Below are positions 13,201-26,010 of a stretch of DNA of 64,000 bases, piece by piece. The stretch's first letter is position 1. The number at the start of each line of letters is the position of its first letter. The notes under the pieces were generated by a model. It ran no database searches. It saw only the letters and a program-made list of their open reading frames with translations, and had not been told where the DNA came from. The stretch spans positions 9,796,001 through 9,860,000 of the forward strand of contig CM073558.1 in the NCBI GenBank assembly GCA_037074615.1, in the 5' to 3' direction. The position numbers and the translations under genes are program-made. Origin of the DNA: Leucaena leucocephala (taxonomy: Eukaryota; Streptophyta; Magnoliopsida; Fabales; Fabaceae).

Positions 13201-13960
13201 CCTAAACTTTTAAAAATTACCACTTTTTGCCCAACTTTTATTTCTACTTTAACTTTTGGCCTCCAACCTTTTCTAATTTTTGTTTAGATCCCTCTCTTCC
13301 TTCAAGACTCATTTATCCTTTATTACTTCTTCTAATCATCATCATAATCCTTTCTAAATCTCTTTCCACTATCTGTATTATATAGATAGAGAAAAATTAG
13401 GATATGACATTTCTACCCCCTTAAAATAAATTTCGTCCTCAAAATTTACTTAGCACCTTAGTCAATACTTTTGGATAGATATTCTTTTCTCACTTTTTGA
13501 CAAAGGATTGGGGTAATTACCTCTTGTCTTCTATCTTGATATCTTTAGCTGAGTACTTTCTATTTCTGTAGATCTTCATATCATTATTGCACTCATTCTT
13601 TTGTTTTAAATCAACTCAATTAGAGTTGAACGCTACCTTATTCTGTTACTTGCTTACTTGCTTTGCATTCATTTGCATATGGACTTCTCACTACACTAGA
13701 CTTGTGAGTAGTATCCATTTCTTTCATATCAAACTCTTTCATATATTGCTATATTCTGGAATTTCTGTTAACTACTCATCGTACTTCTTAGTACAATCAC
13801 TTATTACTCATCTGAGTATTTAGCATAATTCTTTAAACATCTGTAAAACTTCATCTCTTATTTTCTTATCATCATTTTTCTATTCTTCTTATCATCTTTA
13901 ATAACTCATCATAATACAGAGAGTGGACTTATATAGATAAGGAAAAATTAGGATATGACA
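10244..13960 (-). mobile_element. deleted LTR element of the 3.2-kb family, target duplication GAACC
   Basis: It starts TGTCACATCC and ends GGATATGACA, with GAACC at 10239-10243 and 13961-13965. Unlike the other copies it has a second internal end, GATATGACA at 13401-13409. On the minus strand it therefore reads: a short fragment of 5' LTR (about 13930-13960), an interior remnant, a polypurine tract (13410-13423) and a full 3' LTR (10244-13409, 3166 bp). The interior near the PPT includes the typical GAGGACGAAATTTATTTTAAG. The frames at 11905-12430 and 13587 have no recognisable homology. Confidence 0.88.
13410..13423 (-). other. polypurine tract of the deleted element
   Basis: On the minus strand this reads TAAGGGGGTAGAAA and then the LTR start TGTCATATCC. 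It shows that 10244-13409 is a 3' LTR and that the element lies on the minus strand. Confidence 0.8.
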
Positions 13961-14705
13961 GAACCCACTCCACAGCTCTTGGCAGTCAGCACAACTAACT
14001 ATGAGAAATCAATGTCACAGTTACCAGTGAGGATAGGGAAGGCAAAAGAGACCTCACCTCTGATTAACACCAGCCCCCCCAAACTCACCGCGTACTCTAG
14101 TTGATAGAGATAGAAAAATAGCCACTACCCCTCACTATGTTTCTCGCCAACAGGGATGACAGAGAAGCCATATCGCTGTCGATGGTGAGAAAAGGTTGAG
14201 GATTTGGACCTACTATACTGACCCCAACTAAAAGCTCACAGTAGCACACCAACAGAGTCCTTACATAGGGTCAAGCCCTCTTTCCTATTTTCTCACTTTC
14301 TATACTTCACTGACGGAGAAAGAAATGCCACAGGACCCAACAGTGTAACCAGTAAGTCACAAGGTCTGAAGCGACAGAAGCCTTCAATGTCTCCAAACTT
14401 TTCTCTTGCTTCCCCTCGCCTGCCTTTGCCCCTGCTCTATTTTTTAACCAAAGGATCTGTGGTGAAGTGATGACATAGGCGCCATGACCTACGTGACATT
14501 ACAAAGGAGAAATTTACGAACACGACATCGATGGCATGACTTCCCTTCCCTTTTACTCTCTTCCTCTGCTGCCTCTGAAACATCCCTGCCGCCGTGAGGT
14601 TCAGAGAAATAAAATGGCAAAGGTATGGCTCAGTAGAAATGAAAAGGGGGAGGGGTGATTTCGTAATTTCGTGTGCTGCAAAAATAAAAGAAATTCTCAC
14701 TTCCT

Positions 14706-14773
14706 ACAGTGGCCAAGGCTCGAACACGGGACCTCCTGCTCATGCCAGCACCTTTTGACCACTTAGCTAAAGC
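14706..14773 (-). other. tRNA-like segment with Pol III A and B boxes in the LTR
   Basis: On the minus strand the A-box-like TAGCTAAGTGGTCAAAAGG (14769-14751) is followed 42 nt later by the B-box-like GTGTTCGAGCC (14727-14717). Spacing and order match an internal Pol III promoter. The rest does not fold into an obvious good cloverleaf by eye, so I do not call a tRNA gene. Confidence 0.55.
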
Positions 14774-14854
14774 CTCAATATTGAAATATTCTGCAATATA
14801 TATATATCCCTTTATTAAACCAATTTCATCTATAAAATTTTCTAAGCCATAACA

Positions 14855-15721
14855 ATTAATGTCCTTTGACTTAACAGTATCATAGACATATGTTTTTGTT
14901 CCTGCTACTTTAGCATATGTCATATAGTCAAGTTATATATAAGCCAAAGGTATTATGCTAGGAAAGAGGTTGATTCATATCAAAATGATATGTGGGCAAA
15001 AGAAAGATTACCAGAATATACACATCTATGCTAGTGTCTGTGACCCCTCCCTTGTGATATTATATTGTTAATTTCATAAGTGTGGACATTATACATAAGT
15101 TGATGCTATTTGAGTTATATGTTGAATTAAGAGGGATTATATTAGCTATAAGAAAAGTGTATATGAGAAAATCTATGACATTCAAGGAACTAAGTAAAAA
15201 AATGCATTACATGATTTCCTTTCTTTCTCTGTATCTACAGCATCCAAAAACTCTTTATTCTAGTGTCATTTGCTGTGAATTGTAACCAAAGTCTATAACA
15301 AGTGCATTGGTTTTGTGTGGGTATCTTAGTGAGTCAGATTAAGATACAAGGTACACCTAAAAACCAATAATTACCGTAAAACATAGAAGCAAGGTTGGAA
15401 ATGGAATTTGAGAGGAATCATATGAAGAACACAGCCTGAGCTCAATTCTCCAAATGGAAACCAAGGATATGAATCAAGAAAGAGTGATTGGAGCATAAAT
15501 CAACTGGAGACAACCCTTTGAGTGGCACCAGAAAAAACCACAATGAAGAGGAAGTAAGAGTAAGATTTGGAGGAAAAAGTTGACTCTTCTAATAGCGAAA
15601 TGGAAAAGTTAAAGAACCAAAAAGGGTTTGGAGTTTAGGTTGTGGAATTTGAGGGAAAATGCTAAAAATACACCTAAGAAGGAAAGGGTGAAAGAAATTT
15701 TAAGGGTACAATGGTAATTTC
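14855..15721. other. unassigned spacer between two retrotransposon blocks
   Basis: AT-rich sequence with no motif or repeat that I recognise. A frame at 15082-15285 (67 codons) has no family signature and looks like chance. Confidence 0.4.
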
Positions 15722-16571
15722 TATAATATCCTTAATTTACCCCTCATATATGCATAATTGAAAGCTAATTGAACTACTTAAAATCCTCTTAAAGTTAAAA
15801 GAATGAATTTTCAAAAATCCCATTCTCGGTACTATTTATATGGTCATTTCCATATTTTTGACTTAACTTTCAAAATTTATAATTAATTCTAAAAATTCAA
15901 ATGAGGTTGTTCAAATTTATAATTGAATATATTTTAATGATCCATGAGAGAAAAAATACAAAACTGGAGTTTTATTTGTCTAATTAATGCAGTGTATTTG
16001 TTGAAAATCACTGTTCATTTAGTAATTCTGAATACATGGATACATCCAACTTTTAAGCCTTAACTTCAAAAATTTATATCTCCTCACTCATGCATCTAAA
16101 TAAGGTGAATTACCTATAATTTTAAAGATTAAGATGTTTAATTTAAGCTTACCAAATTTTAAGATAAATTCATTCATTTACTAAGTCAAACTGGAGCTAG
16201 AAGCTTGCTACCTATAACCCACAAATTGCATATTTCTAGATTTTAACTTTAAATTTGAAAAATCCTATTAAATTGAATTCTTATCTAAATAAGGTGACCT
16301 TGGTGTCCATTTAAAGCTCTTTATCTTAAATTTAATCATTCCAATTTTTTATCAAAGCTTGTCTAGCAAGGTATTTATAATTACATCATAAGGTCAATGC
16401 CTCTTTGGAATATATATGCCAATGACCATTTTAGTTATGTACAATGTAAAGCATCATAAATACATCACAATTCATGCTTAATGATCCTAGTTTGAGCCTT
16501 TACCTTTTGAAGAAATCTCAATAGCAAGCGGTAATACTTTAAGATTCATCAAGTTGAGTTATTCAATCACA
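15722..16571 (-). mobile_element. diverged fragment of a 3-kb-type LTR
   Basis: It starts TATAATATCCTTAATTTACC and then follows, with many changes, the order of motifs at the beginning of 5529-8748 and 10244-13409, such as TCATAATTAA-type and GTTCATTTGG-type segments. It stops where the plus-oriented LTR begins at 16572. Confidence 0.6.
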
Positions 16572-19500
16572 TGTATAACATCCAAAATTTTTCCTGTTTG
16601 TATCAACTGAAAGAGGAAAGAGGTTATGAAGGAATTAGGATAGTAATAAAAAGAAAAGATAATGATTAAGATAAGTTTTAAGCCAAAGAAACAGAGAAGG
16701 TATAAAGGTATAAAGTTATAAAGCAAAATAGGCTAAATTGTAATTTAGTAAAAGTTTAGGGATCAAATTGCAATTATTGAAAGTTTCAAGGACATAATGC
16801 TCATTTTGGAAAAGAAAGAGATTAAAGTGAAAACTCTAAAAGTTTCATGGTGTAAAATGGAATAGACATAAGCTTTAGGCCATTAAATGTAATTATAAAA
16901 AGTTGAGTGCCTAAAGTGTAATTTTCAAGAAGTTCAAGGGCAAAATGGTAACTATAAGAAAGTTGAGCCAGAAATGATCAAGAATTGCCTAGAAATATTT
17001 TACTCCCAAATTTTATCAATAAAGAAAGAAAAATATTATGATCAGTTTAACGCAATAAGGAATTTTGATTTGAGATCCCCAATAAATTTATATTAATTTC
17101 TAAAGTCTATAAATTATTACAGTATCCTCTAGACCTCAAAAATAGATAAAATTTGGTAGTAAATTCTTATAATTAATATAATAATTTATAAAACTAATAA
17201 AAGTTACAAAGGAGTCCTATAGAATTAATTAAAGAATTTAAGGTGAAAAATGACATCTTAAAGGTTTAAAGAATATATAAGAATTTTTATTAGGACTTCT
17301 GGGTCTTAGAGAATTATGAGACTTTGCAAAAAAATTATTTTATATTAGAATAAATTTCTAAAAAGGTCAGAACCAGTAAAATAGGTGTTTAGAATTTATC
17401 CCAAAAATTAGAGAAATTGGAGAATATTGGTATAAGAAATATTGGGAAGTGCCTTGGAATATGTGCCAAATATCAAGATGGACATAATTTGGACCCAAAA
17501 TGTACGTCATATGATGGCCCAAGAAGTTAAATAATTTTTCATGTAGCCAAATGAATTTTCTAGGATATTTTATATATTTTTTAAAAGAAAGAAATCAAGA
17601 AAAAATCCATAACCATGAGGTGGCATGTGAGGTGTCCCAAGTGCACCCCATATTGTGCCATATGGAAGGATATGTAAGACATAAGACTTTCATCACATGT
17701 TGGATTATAATAAAATAATGTAAGAATTAAGTTAATGATTATTAAAGATAATTAAGCAATAAAGCAACTAATAAGATTCAAGATTAAGAAGTTGTAATAA
17801 TTAGTTGAAGGAGGGGTATTTTTGTCCCAAGGTGACAAATTTTTTGCTATAAATACCCCCTCCCATAAGCTCAAACCATGGCCTCTTGACATTGGGGAAA
17901 CTATGGCCGAATGGCAACTCAAGCTAGGACAAAAGGCAATTTAAGGCACTTAGATATCAAGATAATTAAAGTATAAGGTATGCAATCTTTTCTAACTTAT
18001 TTCTATGAGTTTTAGAAGGATAAAACCTAGGTTTTAATGGAAAAAGTGAGATATTTTATTGTTAATCATGATGTCTAAATCTAGACATAATAGAAGAAAG
18101 AAGAAAAGCAAGATATAATAGTAGAAGACACCTAAATAAGCTATATTGAGTGATTGGTTATTGAATTCAGTTGTGCTCTTGACTTTACTATAGTGAAGGA
18201 CAATTCTACCACCTACTGTATAGGACCAATAAGAATGAATCTCAATTATCTAATACTTATATTGAATTTAAAAGATGATTTCATATAGGATTGGAACCTT
18301 GGAAGCATTAGAATTAAAAGATGGAATTTTAAACTCTTCTCTTTACTGTTCAAACACATGAATAGTGCTATGAATTTTATATTTTTATGCTTCCAATGGT
18401 TTTAAAATGAAAATTTATGTGAAATAAAGTAGACAAACAAGTATTGGAAGCATTGGAATTAAAATAAGAAGTTTTGAGGAAAATTATACACTTCTTTTGA
18501 TTCTGTATGGCAGGCATGAAGGAGCCAGAATTTCATGATTTTAAGAACATAAATGGATTTAGAAGGCCAAATTGTGTAGGATAAAATCAACACATAAATT
18601 AATTGAAATGATAAGACAATTAACCACAAACAAGGAAAGTTAGAGGTTAAGTGGTGAGTTTAATGTTTATGAATGATAGCTATATTTGTGTTGATAAATG
18701 AATGATTATGCAATGTTTAGGACTTGACTTGTGTGCTCAAAGAAGGTACCACCAAATCAAGGAGAAGTATGAAGCAAGAGGTAAATGAAAAGGATAAGGA
18801 AAGCAAGGAGTATGAGGTAGTGAACTTACCTACTTGTACGCTTATTTGCTTCATGGTTTATGTGATGTTTACTTACTTTGATGATGTGAAGCATGTATGA
18901 TTAAGTGATACTCTGTTTCCTTTTATGCTATAGCCATATGTTATAATTAAGGGATATGGAAGCATGTAAGTTGTCATTATGCTAGCATCGTCATTAAGTG
19001 CACACATAGTAACATCAAGCATATAGTTGTATACATTATCTGGTTTCCATTTGCTACTGAGATTTCTCCCAAAATCTTATCCCATCCATGTCATAACAAC
19101 ACCATCTGGTTATGTATAGAGGTTGAAATTTGTCATTATGAATAGTAACTTGTAGTGAGACAGTGATATTTATGATGTAATAAAAAATGATAAATGATAG
19201 AATAAATATATAAAATTTTACCAGTACTTGTTTTAAGATGTTAAACTTCATTTTGACATCAAGAATGACTTATTTTGATGTCTGTACAAAGAGAACAAAA
19301 TTTTCAAATTTAGGGACAAAAACTATTTTCCATAAATTTTGACTAAATAAACAATAAATTGAGGTCATAGTTGACTCTGTTAACTGTTCAATTGGTATGA
19401 GGAAATATTTTCCACTTAAATTTCTTTATGTTAGCTTCACATAGTTTTTTGAACAATTTCATTTTGATTTTTCTATAATTAGTTATGATTCTTTGAATTT

Positions 19501-19643
19501 CGTCACTGCATCTGGAAATACCATATGAATAGTAACTCGTAAAGAGTAAAATTCCAGATTTAGCTAATGGACTTCAACGTTTATGTAAGTAGTTATAAAT
19601 GTTATTGAATGGTCACTAAGACATACAAAAATAAGGTGTTACA
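16572..19643 (+). mobile_element. 5' LTR (3.07 kb) of a Ty3-type element
   Basis: It begins TGTATAACATCC and ends AAGGTGTTACA, followed at 19650 by a PBS-like TGGTATTAGAGCA, so the LTR is on the plus strand. It is a diverged relative of the 3.2-kb family: it shares the block of short segments ending in AAATACCCCC near 17860. Its 3' part (about 18840-19080) is closely like that of the 1.88-kb LTRs at 20378 and 34062. There is no coding content. Confidence 0.8.
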
Positions 19644-20377
19644 TTTTTTTGGTATTAGAGCAAAGCAGTTGGTATCAGATAGGATAATTACCAGACTATA
19701 AACCTAAGTAGTTAACATTATGTTAATGTTAGAGTACTTAGTGAGAGTCAATTTCACTTAAGTCTGAATCTTAGGTGAACTAAGAAGATCCCCTCCCTAT
19801 GAATGGTTCATTACTTAAAGTAAGATTCAGATAAGGAACCTTAGGAAGAGAATGTTTAGAGAAAGGTATGTTTAAGTTACAACGACAAAGTTCAAGATAA
19901 CACTAGGAAAATGAAACAGAATCATTGATAAACTCTTATTTGTATTGATTTTAGTGTGTTTAAATAGAGTTTTATTATTGATTTTTTCCCTATTTACTAA
20001 TATGATAAGCAATTAATTAATAAAATAAAATTAGAACAATGGGAAATTAATTGATATAATTTTTGATCATATATTAGAATATTATCTTATTAGATAAATA
20101 ATTTGTATCTTTTAAATTCCCATTGTAGGAACTGCTCATTAAGCAACAAGTCAACTTGTTGCTATAACTAAACTGGATATCAAAATATAATGGTAAGAAG
20201 ATAGAGCATGTGCTAGATATAGGAATTAAGGAGCGGATAACAGAAATAAGTAGGGGATTCACGCATGTTTTGTAATAGATTAGGCATGTGCTAGACTGAA
20301 CAAGTGGGCTAATATAGTGTTAGCTAGAAGCTAACAGAAATCACATAGCAGTTGGACAATAAGAGATGCATGCAGAT
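19644..20377 (+). other. leader of the element with the 3.07-kb LTR (PBS at 19650-19662)
   Basis: TGGTATTAGAGCA at 19650 matches the initiator tRNA-Met type PBS with one difference in the core. The remaining 0.7 kb is AT-rich leader without reading frames. It ends where the LARD-like element was inserted. I did not find a matching 3' LTR in the window. Confidence 0.65.
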
Positions 20378-22257
20378 TGTCATATCCCAATTTTTAGGTA
20401 TGGAAGCCTAGTATGTAGCCTGAAAAAGGTATGCTGCTAGGCCCTGTTGAGTAAAAGTCCCATAAATATACATATGATGTTCAGGGACTAAACTGTAAAA
20501 AAGTGAAAGAACAGGGACTAAATTGTGAATAGTAAAAGTCCCTAGGGGCATTTTGGTAATTTACTAAGGGATGATTCTTAGGAACCGGGCCACCAGAGTG
20601 CTTGGACTTGATTTGAGACCCAAGATGACATCCCTAGATGTCCAAAAATGTGACCAAAGAGTGATGTGGGTCCAAGTAGCATTAAAATATTAGTTTAGTA
20701 CTTTTTCAATAAAGTAAAGTTACTCGGTCAAAGATAGAACTGGGGAAAGCGATCATATAAGGCTTTAGACTTATCTAGAACCATGAGGTGGCATGAAAGG
20801 TGTCCTCATGGGACCCACAAAGATGCCACATATCATGAGTCTAGAAAAAGAAGAAAAAGCTAAGGACACGTGGCACAATTTTAACCGTTCATTCTAAGAA
20901 AATACAATGGAATTCTCTAGAAGCACTGAGTCAGCTGGTGAGGTGTCCCAAGGGCCCCACCATTGTGCCACCTAACATGTGAGGTGTCCCATGGATGATG
21001 TCACTTTGATGAGTCATTGAGGATGATGATGTCATCATGATGATGTAGGCAAAGCTTCTTGAAGAAGCTAAGCGATCAGAGTCATTCACCACAATTCAAT
21101 CTAGACCATCCATTCCACCTCCACTCAACTATAATTACCCCACTCCCTCCCATTCCATTCCACAGCTAGCAAGCAAAAAAGGAGAGAAAGAAGAGAGAAA
21201 AAGAGAAAGAGAAAGAAATGAAGGAAAAATACGGAGTTCTAGCGAAGCTAGGAGCAATCCAAGGAGCCTAGGAATAAGGCTCTGACCTATGAAAAGAATG
21301 AACCTTAGAGTTAAGGCTAAGAGCTAGAGAAAAGGCTACACGTCAGGTAGTAAACTTACCTATTTATATGCTTATGTTGCTTGGATGTTTTATGTGATGT
21401 TTACTTACTTTGATGATGTGAAGCATGTATGATTAAGTAATGCTCTATTTCTTTTTATGCTATGGCCATATGTTATAAGTAAGGAACATGGAAGCATGTA
21501 TGTTATCATTATGCAAGCATGATTATTAAGTGCACACATAGTAACATCAAGCATAAGTTGCATATATGGTATGGTTTTTTTGTTTACTACTGAGATTTCC
21601 CCAGAAATCTCACCCCTTCCATATCCATCTAATCACAGCAGGTCTTCTCAAGATGGGGGAGATAAAGAGATATGAAGGCAAGTTAATAATTATTTAGTAT
21701 GATTGATATGTGATTGATGTATGTAATATTGATTACTGGAAATTGTCACTGTGAATAGTAACTCAAAATGAGGCAGCGATATTTGAGCTGTAATAAGTAA
21801 TAGTAAACAATTAAAGAAATGTATGATATTTTTCTAAAAAATAGTAGGCATGCTAATCTTCAATTTGATATATAGAACTTCTCATTTGGATGTCTATACA
21901 TAGAGATATGTTTTTTCAAATTTGGGACCGAAAATGCTTGAATAAGGGGAAGACGCTGGATGAACAGTAAACTTTGAGCATTGACCGACATTAACTTGGT
22001 CAAGTCATGGTCAACGAGTTATTTTTTCATGAAATATAATTAAGTTAGCTTTTTGTAGCAATTTGAATCACTTCATTTTGATTTTTCTAGAATTAGTTAT
22101 AATTTTTTGAAGTTAGGTCACTCCTCTGGAATTTATACAGTGAATAGTACTCTCTAGATTAAAATTTTAGATTGTGTAATTTGACTTCCGTGACTTTAAA
22201 AGTAGTTCCAGATGCTACCATTTGATCCCTAAGATGTAACAAAATTAGGATGTTTCA
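20378..22257 (+). mobile_element. 5' LTR (1.88 kb) of a LARD-like non-autonomous element
   Basis: It runs from TGTCATATCCCAATTTTTAG to GGATGTTTCA and matches 34062-35943 along its whole length. A PBS, TGGTATTAGAGCA, follows at 22261-22273. The flanking five bases CAGAT (20373-20377) match CACAT after the 3' LTR (35944-35948) at four of five positions, which I read as a decayed target duplication. Confidence 0.9.
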
Positions 22258-24133
22258 TTTTGGTATTAGAGCATAAGGTTCTGGTACAGAATCATGAGGG
22301 TTCTAGTACAGAGTAAAGGGTTCTAGCATAGAGCATAAGATTCTAGCACAGAATAGAAGGTTCTAACTCAGTTATGCTCTGGTTTAGTTAGACTAACCCC
22401 TTAAACAAGTTAGAGATTTGAACTAAAGAGATTCCCTCCCTAGTATGAGATATTGGGATGGTGTTCACTACTTAGAGAATATTTCAGACAAGAGACAGTG
22501 ACACCCAGATAAATAGAATAATACCCCGCATATTATAGCCTTACGGGGTAGTCTTCAAGAAAATGATTACGATAGACTAGTCTTAGTCAGCCATTAGCAC
22601 TGAGGTCTCGTGTTTCTTAGCACGATGTGGATGGACTAAGCAGGATAACGTATGGGGAGCATTTTCCTCTATTAAATAGAGATAGAAGCTGACCAGTCTA
22701 TAGTCAAGGGAAGCTGCAATAGTAGCTTGAGGTATCATTATGTGGTCAGACATTATAGTGACGATGATAATGAAGGTACCAACCTCGTTAAAGTTTATCA
22801 ACTAGAGGATTGATATAAAGTATGATCAAGCCAGATAGTATAAAGTACTAAGATATGAAAAATTAGTTTAAGATGATGTTTAGAGTAGATCCTCCATATA
22901 AGTAGATCTACATTACAAAAGAATTTGTTTAGCTAGTATTTCCTGAACAAAAGGATTGAAAGTTAGAATGAGACTTGTTTAGGAATGATACTAGCACATA
23001 GCCCAAAATTAGAGACAAGATGGTTAATAGATAGAGAGCTGATGTTCCCAAGATAGAGGGATTAGATCATGAATGAATATTAATCTAACAGATCTAGGAT
23101 CGAGTACCCTAGAGAACATAAGTAATAATAATAGATGATGAATGAGATCCATACGACATAAGTTCATTAGGATCAAGAAAAAGACTAGAAAGGAACTATA
23201 GTCTGGTCAAGAATAGACTGGGATTGATAAATTGAAGAAGTTAAGAGATAGTAAAGGGATACATAAGTGCTCCACAAAGATGGAGATTATTCTGGTCACC
23301 TGAGAAGTTAGTTCATAGATTGAATTCCATTATAAAGAAAGGATTTTCTCAGGTAGTTGCAAAAGTTCAAGAGAGCAGTATATGTAAGATAAGAAAAAAT
23401 AAGTTTATGATGTCTAGAGAGAGAAAGGTAGCCACAGTTTCAAAGATAAAGAGACTCCCCAATTTAAGAAAGAGTAATAAGAAAGAGTAAGATAAAGTAA
23501 TGAAGGGTTGAGTCTATACCCTAGTAAGAGGATAATATGGTAGCCTAAGTTAAATAAGTAGTTATTTCAGGTTCTTAAATGAATGTTTGGGATCTGGCAG
23601 ATAATCTGATAGAGGAAAGAATGATTTAAAGTATTACTTAGTTAATTGTTCAATTGTAGTGTACGTATGATGGATGGTTGAGCAAATTTATTTGATGATG
23701 ATATGGCTTATGTTACCATGAGTTATGATAAATAGTGGCATCTCATTGTAGTTATCATATGATGACACACATGTTAGAGTATGCTATGAATACTCCCCTC
23801 ATGCAGTACATGCTGGGTAGAGCTTATGATGAGAAAGTTATGTTGCTCCCATACCATACGACATGCAATAAGAATGTACACAGGATGATAGACAGTCTCA
23901 GTAAGTGAGACAGTTGTTACAGTATGATTGGGGTTACTCAGGTATTTCTATAGACTTGTGAATACAACAAGTACCAAGAAGGTGGTAGTGTTATAACTTT
24001 ATCAAAAGAAATGGCATACAGAAAAAGCAAAAGTTGACACTAAAGAGATTGTTTTCATATCACTCTTCATATAAGAGTTGGATATGAATTAGATGCCTCT
24101 CAGATAGAGCTAGATTCAGATGAGTTTATATCA
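22258..24133 (+). other. interior of the LARD-like element, left part
   Basis: PBS at 22261-22273, then short direct repeats at about 22275-22375. The rest is AT-rich with no open frame beyond about 70 codons and no gag, protease, RT or integrase motif. The last five bases TATCA (24129-24133) are the target duplication of the nested copia element. Confidence 0.7.
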
Positions 24134-25997
24134 TGTTGGAAATCATGCCCTAGGGGCCAATCATTATCTTATGAACATTATTGATTTATGAATTTAATAA
24201 TTTTTTTATCATATTATTTGCATGTTTACTGTGATGACCATCCTTGGATAATTCATGATCTTATCCTAAATGTCCCTGGTCAGTCATCTATGCGGGAGCA
24301 GAGATGAAATAAGACCAATATGACTTTGAAGATGTATAGAGATATAAATCAAAGTCATAGGCACATATAAGAGTACATGGTGTTAGACCGACAAGCTATG
24401 AGAGAGTTGTATGGGTTACGTCATAAGCTTCTCTCATATATAAACCATGTCACTATGCCCTTTGACCTGAGATCATTATGGATTCCTACATGACAAACGC
24501 TCAACTTTGACCAAGTCAAAAGTCACTTTTGACCGAGTGATCATAAAGACTATGTTTGGGCTTAGTGGTTTTTCATGCGGAGGAATGTGAATGGTCAAGA
24601 TGGAATTTGTCCCTCACATTCGTAGAGAGATATTACTGGGCCCCTCGATGAGTAAGTCTGAGAAATGTATGGCCATACTATAATGGAAAAGTAGTTCCAT
24701 TTCTATAGTCAGACTACTCAGGGATCGAGAAAGTAACAGTCAAGAATAGGAGGATGACATTATCCATGCCTCATCCATGACTACAATATCGCGTGACAGA
24801 AGGGACATGATATCGTTGTATAAAAGGTTACATCGTTTAACGATCCTCATATGATTTGGGTAGTCGTTATGTCTTGCTAGAGACCGCTTGCGACTTGTGG
24901 TCCAGTATAGCAAATGGCCCACTGCCAACTTCATATGGGCCTACAGGGTCACACACAAAATAGCCCAACACGAGCTATGATGTCTAAATTCATTGAATCT
25001 AAGACATGTCCAGATTCAATGAATAATCCAGGGTGGATGTATATATTTATTTATATTTATATTCGTATAAATATAAATTCGTATATATATATTATATATA
25101 AGAGATATATGAGATTTAATTTCTAAGGATAAATTAAATCTCTATCATGTTTGAATTTGAAATTCAAATTGATAGGATATCTCATATAAGAGATATTTAT
25201 AAGATTTAATTTATAAGGATAAATTAAATCTCTATCACGTTTGAATCTGAAATTCAAATTGATAGGATATCTCATATAAGAGATATTTATAAGATTTAAT
25301 TTATAAGGATAAATTGAATCTCTATTACCTTTGAATTTGAAATTCAAATTGATATGATATCTCAAATTTGATTTATGATAATAAATCAAATATAGTTCAG
25401 TCTTATCTTTATTTTAAGTTAAATAAATAGGTGAATTAAATCTGTGGGACAGATTTAATATAAATAATATTAATTTAATTAGTTTCTTATCAAATTATAC
25501 AATATATGATATTGTATTAATTTTGAAATTAACATAAGATTAACTCCAAAATCTAATTCGGTAGAGAAAAACGCATAGCATCCTATATATATGATTTTAG
25601 GAGCTATATTTTGAAACATATAGAACACAGAAAGGCCAAAGGGGAATTTGCAAAAGGTTTGCAGATAAGAAACTGCTGAAATAGAGATGGAGATGACGAA
25701 TTCTTGAGAAATCCCTGGAGGGACAGGAGACGCTAGCACGTCGTTCGTGGTTGGAACGCTATTCATGTGGATACCAGTAGAGGAAGCCGACCTGAGTGGT
25801 TGACTTCTTGCGATCGAAAAGAGAGCACGAGCCGCGGATAGAAGCTGTGAACGTCGTGACCAGAAGCTGTGGAAGTCACTGAGGAACACTGAGGGTAATG
25901 CTTCTTCTCACTTGACTTAAACACATACGGTAGATCCTGGCAAGGAATGGAAAAATTTTTAAGTTAATTTCCGCTGCGTGTCTTCCAATTCCTTACA
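24134..25997 (+). mobile_element. 5' LTR of the nested Angela/Tork-like copia element
   Basis: TGTTGGAAAT at the start and TTCCTTACA at the end; 1864 bp. It pairs with the 3' LTR at 31122-32894 (1773 bp). The 91-bp length difference is one unit of the 90-bp repeat (starts at 25111, 25201 and 25291). TATCA precedes it (24129-24133) and follows the 3' LTR (32895-32899). Confidence 0.95.
25111..25380 (+). repeat. 90-bp tandem repeat, three units, in the 5' LTR
   Basis: Units start at 25111, 25201 and 25291 with [G/A]AGATTTAATTT, and each contains the near-palindrome GAATTTGAAATTCAAATTG. The 3' LTR has two units (32098, 32188) and the window-edge LTR has three. Confidence 0.9.
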
Positions 25998-25998
25998 G

Positions 25999-26010
25999 TG
26001 GTATCAGAGC
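25999..26010 (+). other. primer binding site of the copia element
   Basis: TGGTATCAGAGC, one base after the LTR end: the exact initiator tRNA-Met type PBS. Confidence 0.95.

Larger units (their letters stand above)
4846..14854 (-). mobile_element. 5' LTR of the Tekay-type element, opened by two nested insertions
   Basis: On the minus strand it runs from TGTTATGGC at 14854 to GGGACGCGATA at 4846, next to the PBS. Removing the insertions at 5529-8748 and 10244-13960, with one target duplication each, leaves about 3.06 kb. The part 9282-14854 pairs with the LTR at 1438-3304. The left part is AT-rich and without coding signal. It contains a short tandem repeat (5400-5528 plus 8749-8815) and a tRNA-like segment (14706-14773). 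Confidence 0.8.

Noticed and set aside
14706..14773. A true tRNA gene
   Set aside because: A and B boxes are present, but the acceptor and anticodon stems do not pair convincingly by eye and the sister copy lost its B-box core.
25123..25389. Minus-strand frame with repeating KLNLINISYMRYPINLNFKFK-like units
   Set aside because: It is the translation of the AT-rich 90-bp repeat in the copia LTR. The same happens at 32050-32286, so it is not a repeat protein.
25479..25889. 136-codon frame with a similar frame at 32376-32732
   Set aside because: Both are antisense readings of the two copies of the same copia LTR.
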